Below are positions 11,134-20,032 of a stretch of DNA of 62,000 nt, piece by piece; positions within the stretch are counted from its first letter, which is position 1, and each line of letters opens with the position of its first letter. Source of the DNA: Adiantum capillus-veneris (taxonomy: Eukaryota > Streptophyta > Polypodiopsida > Polypodiales > Pteridaceae). The stretch covers positions 127,936,891 to 127,998,890 of the forward strand of contig CM043947.1 in NCBI GenBank assembly GCA_014529385.2, written 5' to 3'. The translations under genes and the position numbers were made by a program. Under the pieces are notes generated by a model. The model was not told where the DNA came from and searched no databases. It saw only the letters and a list, made by a program, of their open reading frames with translations.

Positions 11134-12584
11134 TGTCGTGCCGCTTCGCTCCCATGACAAGAAAACAAGCCAAGGAATGTCAATCAGGTGTATTTGAATC
11201 CTCCATGATTGTTCAACAGTTATAAGGGCTTGCTAACAAGGCAATTTATTACCTAAAAGTGTATCAGATGGGGCTCTAAGGACCAAAAGATGTCTTGGTA
11301 ATGCTAAAAAGTGAATGTTCTTGAAGTGGTCATAGCTGGGATTTTACTAATCAAATCTGAAGTACTTGAAGGGCTCTATGTGCCTCTCTTTACAGCTCGT
11401 CAATCGGAGCTACGGGTAAGTAGTTATGACAATTTTAAGTTGAGTCAATAGCAAATCTGTACCCGATTGAGCACCCACTGGTAAAAGGTCAAAGATGAAA
11501 GAAATGCATGAGTCCAAAGTGCGCACTTTCAGGAGCATGTCGGTCTTTTCAGTTCGTCAATCGGGGTTTTGGTTGGCAAGATATGGCCAGTTTAAGTATG
11601 GTCGGGGGCCAAGTTTGAACCGCCTTGGTTGCCCTGATCAGTCACATTCATCTGGCTTAATGCAGTGCGGGGCCCGATGTGTATGCCAAATGTGGGCCAA
11701 TGCGGAAGCATTTTTTATAATATGCCTAGCCTTGATGGGACAACTCTTCAAAAGAAATCATTGACACTTGCTTCTTGCACGAAGATTTTTATTCATGATG
11801 ATATTGCTAATCGATGGCAATTGGAGAAAGATGTTGTGCTTGACAATGCTTTCCCGACATTTGTGCCAAATGATATGCCTTACATTAATTATGGCCGCCA
11901 ATGAAGGAAAAGCTTGGCATTGCCTTGGCCGACATGTGTTCCGGACATGAAGTCCCAAGCTTTGCCTTAGACGACATGTGTACCAGACATAAAGTCTTTT
12001 GCAACATTGCATGGCCGGTAAGTGTGCCCGAATGCCACCAATGGGAAGCTTAGCAATGCATTGCTCGATAGCTATGCCAAATGTGGTTCCTTAAAAGGGC
12101 ATGACTGCCCACTAAGTCAAAAAGGCCTCCCTAAGTAGGGAGGCCACCCACTAAGCCATGACGGGTTTTTAAAAAAAAACCTAATGTGAAGAGAAAATGG
12201 GCATGGCAAGAAAGGCCAAAATGACAGTGCAGACAGAGAGGATTATGCTCGCGCTGTCCGAAATGGCTCTCAAACGGCCCTACCACAAAAGCGAAAACTG
12301 CTGGGAATCTCCTCGCACACAGGTTTGATACCGGCGGCACTGTTTTTTATGAAGGTCGATTTTGCCTGCCACGTCACCAAGGGGGTACCCATTAGCGACG
12401 TCACTAATGGGTGCCTAAGCTTTTTTTAGCAAGTAAGAAGCCATGCAAGTATAAAAGAAAAGGAGGGGCTCTACAAGAGGAATTGTGTGGTTATTTTTTG
12501 GCTCGTCATCTCATTGAACTCTCTCTCTTCGGGAGAGGCAAGCAATTAAGCAACCTTAAGCTATCATCGATTTCTTAAGCGAGA
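11134..12584 (+). repeat. G2 right LTR, 3' end truncated
   Basis: It starts TGTCGTGCCGCTTCGC directly after the polypurine tract. It is similar to the left LTR except that it keeps a segment at about 11400-11770 that the left copy lacks. Homology stops at about 12579 and G1 RT coding begins at about 12585, so the end that would match 3222 to about 3945 of the left LTR is missing. A TATAAAAG box is at 12450-12457. Confidence 0.82.
12450..12457 (+). promoter_or_regulatory. G2 right LTR TATA box
   Basis: TATAAAAG at the position equivalent to 3090-3097 of the left LTR, with the same flanks. Confidence 0.55.
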
Positions 12585-13396
12585 TCGTTAAAAAATATGA
12601 TGATATTGTTGTTACCATGACGGATCAACTGAAAGGCAAAGTCAAAGCTTTCGAGTGGGGACCCGCTCAACAACACAGTTTCAATAAGCTCAAGGATGCA
12701 TTAGCTACAGCTCCCATACTAGCTATTGTAGATCCTTTGAAACCATTCGTTTGGAAACGGATGCGAGTGACCGTGCTATTGGAGCAGTCCTGTTACAAGA
12801 CAGATGGCCAATTGCATTTGAAAGCAAGAAGCTTGATGCAGCTCAGCAGAACTACTTTGCTTATGAGCACGAACTCTATGCAATAGTGTCTATCTTAAAA
12901 ACATGGCGGCATTATTTGTATGGTGCTCAGTTTGAGATTGTGTTTGACCATGAAAGCATCAAATGGTTTACACAACAAACTAATTTGAAGGGTCGGAAAG
13001 CCAGGTGAGACGAGATTCTTCAAGAATATGATGCCAAGCTCCGGTATTGTAAAGGACGATACAATGTGGTGGCTGACGCTCTAAGTCATACGCCGAAGAT
13101 CAATTTTCTCTTGTTCACGAAACTTCGTAGTGAATTTATGGATTCTCTCAAAGGCAAATATGAGCATGATGAAGCATATTCCAAACTGTGGAGCCATGTA
13201 CAAATGAGGGATCCTTCTCACTCCAATGATGGTAGTGTAACGTTAACCTCCACATATAGTTCTCCTCGATCGAGTGATGAACTACAACGATGGAAGTATT
13301 TCACCATCGACAATGGGTACCTACTCCATAAGGGGAGAGTTTGTGTACGGACGAACACAGACATTCGGCGCCAAATTCTTTATGAATGTCATGCAT
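12585..13396 (+). pseudogene. G1 RT end, RNase H and integrase zinc region
   Basis: This resumes G1 with the RT thumb and connection (VKKYDDIV, VKAFEWGPAQQHSFNKLKDA). RNase H follows in a shifted frame from 12751: ETDASDRAIGAVL, LDAAQQNYFAYEHELYAIV and IVFDHESIKWF. A stop falls at 13006-13008 where Gypsy elements normally have a Trp. The integrase part follows (NVVADALSHTPKINF, then RRQILYECHALG). The His of the HHCC zinc finger is in YECHAL. The frame is cut at 13396/13398 by the TA-flanked element and resumes at 23223 with SAGHPGIRKT. Confidence 0.87.
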
Positions 13397-13398
13397 TA

Positions 13399-13413
13399 GG
13401 AAAAATATGAACC
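13399..13413 (+). repeat. Left TIR of the 9.8-kb element
   Basis: GGAAAAATATGAACC follows TA. It differs from the right TIR (23206-23220, reverse complement) only at position 4. Bases 13414-14100 between it and the first gene are non-coding: a run of A/T-rich homopolymer patches (13600-13780) and a CT-rich leader with CACACCAAGCAAGGGTT repeated at about 13971 and 14010. Confidence 0.8.
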
Positions 13414-14112
13414 CTCTAGGGACCCTTTGGGATTAAAGTTAATTAGAGGCCAGCCAATGAGAAGAGGGTGGTGGACACACTCTATGCCCTCAAAAATGTA
13501 GGGGGACAAAGTAGTCTTACACTTCTTAAATGGGCTCTTACCTAGTGAGAAGGTGGGGTGGGGGGGCATATGGAACCTCCAACTTCCCTCCTTTTTGATC
13601 CGGATTTGAAAAAATCCCAAAAATTTGAAAATTTTCAAAATTTCAAAACTCAAATTTCATCTTCTTAAAACCCTCCTAAAACTATTTTTATGGTCAAACA
13701 AGAATTTTTTGACCTCAAAAAGTCAAAATGTACACCCAAAAACCCTAAAATTCAAAATTTTTAAAAAACTTTTGAATTTTTCTTTTGCTATCCAAAGCTC
13801 CCCTAAAGTAGTTCTTAGGCAAAAAGTGATTTTCTCTCTCTAGAACCCCTTTGCCAACCCCTCCTTGGTTGCAACCATCACACTCATCCTCTACTCCAAC
13901 ACTCTCTCTCTCTACACCATCTCCATTGCTGCAGGAAGCTCCTCTCTCCTCCACTACCACCTTCCATTGCCACACCAAGCAAGGGTTATCCACCTTCTCC
14001 TCCCATTGCCACACCAAGCAAGGGTTAACCACCTTCTCATATCACTTTATCCCACCTACATTGTAGAAACAAGCAAGGTCCTTCTCCTCCTCCTAGTTTT
14101 CTTTGCTCAACC

Positions 14113-15496
14113 ATGGCCAACTCTACTTCGCAAAGGTGGCCAAAGGATGAGGTCGCAGCACTTGCATGCCACAACACTAGAGGTGTAGATGATGAGTGGG
14201 TGCCACAAGAGTTCACCAAAGGTGCTTGGGTATACATGAAACCATCTACTATTGGCCCTCATCATGTGCGGAATCGTGCAAACTTGGATCTTCATTGGAA
14301 AGGAAAGATCCTTGGCTTCAAGAACCGCAAAGACAAGGAGACCGTAGCCATTGTGCAACATGTTTTCTCAATGTCAACCATGCATTTGCAACAACCACCT
14401 CGATTTCCAACACATTGTAAGTACATGTTTTGAGAATACAAAGCTAGGTGTGAAATCACAGTGTAATGTTATTATGGATTCATACTTAAGATTTGTCATG
14501 CATTTATAGTCATATTTCCATCCAAGTTGGTGGAGGAGCAGCCACTACATAGTCTCTCCGGCACATTCAATGCTATACATGCGGATATTGGAGCAATAAT
14601 GTTCCCACATCTTTGCCCAACCAAACTGGTTCAAAGAAGGATTTTCTTCTATTCTCACTTCTATATTGTCCCTACTTCTACACAAGAATTTGGAACGCTT
14701 GAACCCATCAAAGTAACTTTCTTATTAAGTATGGAGTGGCCGGTGCTAGATTTGTGGTCGGTAGCATATTTCAAGAAAAAGATGATAATGGATGTCCAAA
14801 ACTCTTTGAAATACTCTAAAGCTTCTAGGTTTGTGGGCTTGAGTTAGTGTTTGCCTATTCATTGTTTTGTGCACATTTTTAAAGAGCTTGGATTTGTGGA
14901 GACTACCACAATGCTTGTATGTAAAGATGCGCATTACGAGGAATTAGGAAGTCTTTTAGAAGAGGACTGGGGTTTTGTGGAGGGCATGCACAATGGGGAC
15001 TGGTACCGTTGTAAGGTTGGAGCTTCAGGTATTGGAATGCGCTATTTGAAATCCCGCACCTCGTTGTACATACGATTTCACTATGATCGTTGGATGTGCA
15101 AGCTTGGAGTGTGGACTCCCTTACAGAGTGTAGACGACGCTATTGAAAGCTTTGACATTGCAGTAAAGATGCCCAACAATGCTTATTGCAAGCTTTGACA
15201 TTGCAGTGAAGATGCCCAACAATGCTTTGGAGGCAGTCCAAGTGAACAAGCATTGGACTCTCAGTAATGTTCGAGAACATTTGGTTATTATGGGTTTTGA
15301 GGCCCTTCAACAAGCACAATTTCGTTTACAAGGTCACAAGGTGAGAATCCTTCCATCACATTTTCGATACATCATGGTTTGTCGATCATTGGATGCTTAT
15401 TGTAATGAATGTCCGCAGATTGGGAAGAGAATGGAAGACAAATTGAAGGTCGAGGAGGATTGGGGGATGGATGGAACTATGCTATCGATCTTATAA
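14113..15496 (+). pseudogene. Gene A of the 9.8-kb element, BAH-like domain
   Basis: The start at 14113 has a strong context (CAACCATGG). The first exon-like stretch reads GAWVYMKPSTIG, DLHWKGKILGF and VAIVQHVFSMSTM. It ends at a possible donor (GTAAGTACATG, 14416), and coding resumes by about 14527 with EEQPLHSLSGTFNAIHADIG and FFYSHFYIVPTS. The order of strands and the loop wording (side-entry motif, then PLHSLSG, then a FFY/FYIV strand) resemble a BAH domain, a reader of nucleosomes and modified histones; this is inference from pattern. The rest (RFHYDRWMCKLGVWTPLQ, MPNNALEAVQVNKHWTL) I do not recognise. Stops and a 43-bp tandem duplication (15141-15226) that shifts the frame show decay. 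Confidence 0.5.
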
Positions 15497-15652
15497 CTTT
15501 GTAACTCTTGCAATTTTCAAACTGATCCCCGATGTAATCAACATGATTTGCTTCGGCAAATCATGCCTTTGAATATAATTTTTTGCATTGAGATGAGAAA
15601 TCATTTTTTGGTGAAAGTGCCTTTTTTTTAATGTCTTTAAAAAAGGGTCCAT

Positions 15653-15660
15653 TATAAAAG
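15653..15660 (+). promoter_or_regulatory. TATA box for gene B
   Basis: TATAAAAG lies about 80 bp before the ATG at 15739 with no intervening ATG, a normal spacing for a plant core promoter. It separates gene B from gene A. Confidence 0.5.
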
Positions 15661-15738
15661 GGAGGCCACCTAACTCATTCACTATTTTCACTTTTGCAAC
15701 TCTTGAGCTCCTCCACTCTCTATCTACACCCTAGGCTA

Positions 15739-17050
15739 GACATGGATGCTTCCACAGCCTCTACATCTGCAGCCACATCCACCCCTTTGTCACGCTTCAT
15801 CCTCTTCCTCGAGGACACCAAATACAAAGGGAATTTGGACCTCCACACCTTTTTTACTCGTCTCCTTGACCTTGACGCCACAGTTGCTCTTCACATGGAT
15901 GCATTTGCCGAAATTTTTGCGCTCATGGAGGAGCACATCATAAAATATTATGTATCTATCCCCCCACATGCAGAGATCTGGGTGCCTTGCGATCTTTTGC
16001 GCTATATACACAAAGGTGATCGCCCATTCTCCAAGTGGTTGCAACGATTCCAAGAAATTGCAAGATGTAGGCCATTACTTGGACGAGCAAGCCCCAGGGG
16101 TGTCAGCGCTCAAGGAGCCCTTGAGCGCAAGTTGGGGGTGGAGTACCTTTCTCGGCTTGCAACATTTATCTTCTTGGTGAGCGAGGAACCTGATTTGGAG
16201 GAGCTCCACTTACCACACCTTCAGGTTGGGTCCTTTATCAAGGACACCAAGGAGCAGCACGTTATCCCCATGAACCCTGCGGAAGGAAAGGCACTCCGGC
16301 TCAAGTACCCTAGGGGTCTTCAGGAAAAGGTTGAGAAATCCATAGTTGCGGCTGGCCCTAGTGACACTCCAGTGCCACTACCACTAACAGATGTGGCTAT
16401 CGTAGAGGTAGAAATCATCCGCTTCTCCTCAGTGGTAGTGGATGGGGAGGAGTATGTGTTTCTGCATGATTTGGAGAAATCATTTGGCATGCGCATGGAT
16501 GAATGCTTGAGCGTGCTATGCAATAACACCAAATGTCCCTTAGACAATACGCCAGATGCCCTAGAAAGCAAGCTCTTGCCAGATGGGGACTCTGTTGCTG
16601 ACACTATTGCAGTTGTATGTGCGGAGGTCCTAGCAGCAGAGCACTTGCACATGGCTGATGAAGAATTCCAAGCCACACAAGCCAAGGTTGAGGCTACTAG
16701 GATGCCTATGCCATTATGCAACCTCCCATCTGATGATCCAAAGCTCCTATCTGTGGTGCATGGGAGCATTGACTTGGATGCAAAGGGCAACAGGGAGGAG
16801 GACGAGAAGGAGCAGGAGGTAAATTGTATACTAATCTTCATGTTACTATTTTATCCTTCATTGTCTTTTTTCTCAACCTTCATCGGTTTATGACAGGATG
16901 TCATGGAGGTTGATGATTTTGCTGCAAGGACGGGTGGCAAGCGGACGGGATTTGGACCTCAAGCTTCCCTTGCGCATTACATAGGACAACACCCGCCAGC
17001 AAATGTGCAAGTGCCCCCATTTGTGCTTTTTAAGTACCCTTGGGGGTAGA
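15739..17050 (+). CDS. Gene B of the 9.8-kb element, unknown protein
   Basis: I chose the ATG at 15739 (GACATGGATGC) because of the TATA box 80 bp upstream. The frame is open from 15694. The protein begins Ser/Thr-rich (MDASTASTSAAT), has a helical middle (DLHTFFTRLLDLDATVAL, RPFSKWLQRFQEIARC) and a Cys/acidic C-part ending EEDEKEQE. A likely intron follows (donor GTAAATTG at 16819; acceptor TTATGACAG at 16897), and the next exon reads DFAARTGGKRTG and HPPANVQVPP before FVLFKYPWG and a stop at 17048-17050. The basic stretch resembles a histone tail, and PPANVQVPP is repeated in the H3-like gene on the other strand in the same phase. I recognise no family. Confidence 0.55.
16992..17019 (+). 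repeat. 28-bp inverted repeat, plus-strand copy
   Basis: This segment encodes PPANVQVPP in gene B. An exact reverse complement lies at 17675-17702 in the H3-like gene and is read in the same phase there. The flanking bases differ, so the match is a sharply bounded 28-bp block enclosing the palindrome at 17028-17196 and the H3 fold. Confidence 0.85.
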
Positions 17051-17196
17051 TAAGCCTACAAGGGGCAAAAAAAAGCTTGGCCACAAGGGCGCGCAAATGG
17101 CCCATTCAAAATTGATGGATGAGCCATTTGCACGCCCTCGTGGCCAGGCTTTTTTTTGCCCCTAGTAGGCTTATCTACCCCCAAGGGTACTTAAAA
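17028..17196. repeat. 169-bp near-perfect palindrome
   Basis: The left arm begins TTTTAAGTACCCTTGG and the right arm ends CCAAGGGTACTTAAAA. The arms are about 78 bp each with few mismatches, around a short loop near 17106-17118. It lies exactly where plus-strand gene B and the minus-strand genes converge, and gene B's last codons run into its left arm. It could be a small fold-back element, a relic of an inversion, or a source of hairpin RNA. Confidence 0.9.
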
Positions 17197-17368
17197 TACC
17201 TAAATTTACTGAAATTGACTAAAATTACATACAGAACTTGAAATTACAAAGTCATTTCATTACAAAGATAATAGACACAGTAGACACAACTATTGATCAT
17301 ATTGTCATTGGAAAGTCAAATCATTACAAAGATAAGGGTGTGCAATACAAAAAGAGGGGTAACTTTGG

Positions 17369-17725
17369 CTAATGCTCAAAGTCTCGTCGCAATCGACGTG
17401 CAAGCTGCATATCTTTTGGCTGTATTGTCACTCACTTTGCATGAATGGCACATAGGTTGGTATCTTCCAGCACCAAAATTATGCGGGCCTCTGCAGCTTC
17501 TTGAATAGCCTCTAGCGCTATTGCTTGCATTCTATACTGATTTCCATAGCTTTGAAGCACCTCCTTCACTGTGAGAGCAAAGGGGGCGCGTCGAATCAAA
17601 AGCTCCGTCGTCTTCTAGTAGTGGCGGATTTCTGCAAATGCCCTTGCTATTTTTCGGCACCGCTGCGGTTGTCTTGGGGGCACTTGCACATTTGCTGGCG
17701 GGCAGCGTTTAGGCTTCTTGAAAAA
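17369..17725 (-). pseudogene. Divergent histone H3 fold inside the 9.8-kb element
   Basis: Reading the minus strand from about 17725 to a stop at 17369-17371 gives a full H3 histone fold: EIRHY (aN), KTTELLIRR, FALTVKEVLQ (a1), AIALEAIQEAAEARI (a2), LVLEDTNLCAIHAK (H3 has LFEDTNLCAIHAK) and VTIQPKDMQLARRLRR (a3 and C-terminus). Canonical H3 is 135 residues. This copy keeps the fold but its tail is replaced by KKPKRCPPANVQVPPRQ. Two stops replace codons invariant in H3: TAG for Gln after EIRHY and TGA for Arg after AIHAK, both explained by C-to-T change. It is neither a canonical H3 nor clearly CenH3. It may be the C-terminal domain of the gene lying to its right or a separate gene. Confidence 0.83.
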
Positions 17726-17829
17726 CATAGACTTGCGCCTGTTTACATATGCTTAGGGGATGGTTCTGCAGTCTCTTCTGATTCTTTCTCTTCCCTTGGC
17801 TGCCGATCTTGTTGTGTGGGGAGAGGTCC

Positions 17830-18741
17830 CTAGCCTCGAGGCAATGTCTTCTCCCCAATGGCCACCCGGTGTGTGCGCAGTATTTTATCTCTTAGCCATG
17901 GTGGATCACTCTCTGATTCAATGTCTATATGGACCACCCGAGTCTTGGATGGTCCTGCTTGTGATTGGTGGCCCGACGGCTGCTCCCTATCGGACTCTGT
18001 TGTTTTATGGCCCTCTTCTTCTCTCCAGCGCTGGGCACGTTGCTTCATTCTCTTTCTAGGTGTTATATCTTGATGAGGTGGAGATTCAACAGTCCTCGAT
18101 GACTCTCGTGCCCTACCACCATGCCCACTACCAGAAGAGTTCCTGGAACAGCCAGGTGTTCGTGGCCGTTTTCATGTGCCTTTAAGCCATGACAACATCT
18201 CACATCCTTGGAGGGTGTTTTTGTTGGCAGGCGGATGCTCTTTCGCGGTTTTTTTGGTGCGCGCCATTTCGTTGGTAAGAGCTCACCTGTTCTTAAGAAA
18301 TGAGTGGTTTATGGGAGCATCGAATATTTATAAGGGCCCTTTTAAAAAGGGCCCTGTTCACATTTTTTTTAAAAGTATTATTTTTTAAATAAACATGTCG
18401 CTAAGAGTTGGACCTTGCGTTCACGTTTAGTGACTCGTGAAGTATCCACTTTGATCCTTGTCGCACTCTGCATCGCCACCATGCAGCATGCTTGGTGGGA
18501 CCTTGCGACATTTGCCACTTGTTGCTATGCTCTTGAGGACTCCATTTCCTCACTTCAATAGCAATCTTGGATTGCCGCGCACGCTCCATTGTGAGCTTAC
18601 GAGCAAATTTTGTGCAAAAAAACCAGTTGAACATCTCCTCCAAATAATTGGATTGCACCATTCCACCACCATGTCAAGTATTTTTGAAGTACACTCCCCT
18701 TGCTCGATAATGGGACTTCTCCATTCCTTGAGTGCTAAAAA
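17830..18741 (-). pseudogene. Minus-strand gene C, 3' exons
   Basis: After a likely acceptor (TTTTTAG at about 18742) the exon reads LKEWRSPIIEQGECTSKILD. After a frame change, NYLEEMFNWFFCTKFARKL and ERARQSKIAIEVRKW follow, down to 18401. Further down, 18048-17830 reads KRMKQRAQRWREEE and HIDIESESDPPWLRDK, a charged region that could be the linker to the H3 fold. Frames are broken several times. I do not recognise a family in this part. Its position, directly downstream of the possible DDE core and upstream of H3, suggests one long gene. Confidence 0.45.
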
Positions 18742-18872
18742 TTTCAAAAAAAAATGCTTGTGCATAAAAAATGCACCATGCGCAAACAAGATATTTTGTT
18801 CACATGAGTAAACGATCCACATTATTAAATAAAAACAATCCCTTGTAATGAATACACCATGTAAAATGACTT

Positions 18873-20004
18873 ACCATGTAATGTGTGAAGTTATTTTCAC
18901 CCCAAGAAAGGGTGAAGACCTTGGTAAAATCCGCCAAGGCTTCTTGAAATGATTGGCGTTGTTCTTCTGTTGTGCTGTTAAGGCCCATAAACTTGACCAT
19001 TTTATCAAAATGTTCCCAAACTTGCTTGCGCTTGTTTGCAAGCTCGCCATTTGAATCATTGTCAGTAGTAGCTTTGCATAACTCCTTCCAAAGCTCCCAA
19101 AGGTTACCTGCCTGCTGGTTGGAGCTGTTTTGAGCATCATATCGACTTGGCTTTCCTTGGGAAACTTTCTTCAAAAAGTGTCTAGCTTTTTGTCCACTCA
19201 TTGGCAACACTTGTTGAGCAATTTCATGGGCCTCCCCTGTGTTCTTTGCAGCGACAATAGACACATTTCCACCGTGACAGCCAATGGAATTCAAGAGTAC
19301 CCCCACTCTTTCGATCGCTTCTTGGGACTTTTCCAATGGTTTCATTGTGAAACCATAGTCAATGTGGAGCTTCAATAGCCTATCAAAAATGCGCATGAAT
19401 TCGTGTAATGTACAAAAATGTACATTCGATAGAGGAAATAGAAAGATTGGATTCCAAGCGTGGTCCTTTTGATCACGGTCTGGGGCATTGAGCATGGGAC
19501 ATCTCAGAATAGATGCTTCCCATTCTCTACCTTCATCTCCGACATCACGACAATCTAACCCTTGTTCTCCATGCTCTTGCCATGGAAGCATGGAACCAAC
19601 CTTTGCAGTGCTGCCCCTTGTTTGCAGCCAAGCAAACACTTTATGGTCTTCAAATCCCCACCTAAGTGCCACTCCACGTCATAACTACCAAAACCCTCAA
19701 TCTCCAACTTTTGACCTACAATTTGGGAGTGTATTACTTCTGTGATCCATGGAGTTCCCTCAAAAATTCATGAAAGTACTCCATTGGTCTCTTTGGGCAC
19801 CTCAATAGCACCCAACCACCAAATGTCTTTCTCTGATTGCACGCTAAAAAATGGGGGGGGAGATGGCTCGACTGAATCCCTTTGCTTGGTTTGGAGAAGG
19901 GCCTCGTTCATTAGAGTGACACTTAGCCTCTCTAACCTTCGGCCTTTCACTATTTGACACTCATCGAGTTTCAGCACAAAAGTGACTTTTGTGCCAAGCA
20001 CTAC
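18873..20004 (-). pseudogene. Gene C core, possible DDE-type transposase
   Basis: Three conserved-looking blocks occur in order on the minus strand. They are KVTFVLKLDECQIVKG with SVQSEKDIWWLGAIEVPKE (20001-19768), WHLGGDLKTIKCLLGCKQG (Asp codon 19654-19656), and ILRCPMLNAPD through LSNVHFCTLHEFMRIFDRL to LSWGENNFTHYM (Glu codon 18896-18898). The spacing Asp, Asp, Glu with a Cys-rich segment between would suit an RNase H-fold transposase. I recall similar uncharacterised proteins in mosses, lycophytes and cnidarians but cannot verify that. There is a TGA near 19770 and a frameshift near 19600. A donor GTAAGTC follows HYM (about 18873). Confidence 0.5.
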
Positions 20005-20032
20005 AAAATAAATAGTGCTAAGACCTTAAACT

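Larger units (their letters stand above)
2107..12584 (+). mobile_element. Ty3/Gypsy element G2, inserted in G1 RT
   Basis: Two LTRs that both start TGTC(A/G)TGCCGCTTCGCTC, at 2107 and 11134, enclose gag-pol on the plus strand. The right LTR is preceded by the polypurine tract TTTAGAGGGGGTGAA (11119-11133). It interrupts the RT of G1: DTIW stops at 2106 and VKKYDDIV resumes at about 12587. No target duplication is visible and about 60-75 bp of G1 is missing, so the right end of G2 was probably lost with that G1 segment. Its RNase H is interrupted by the TTAA element at 8185-9520. The pol order is RT, RNase H, integrase, as in Gypsy. Confidence 0.88.
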
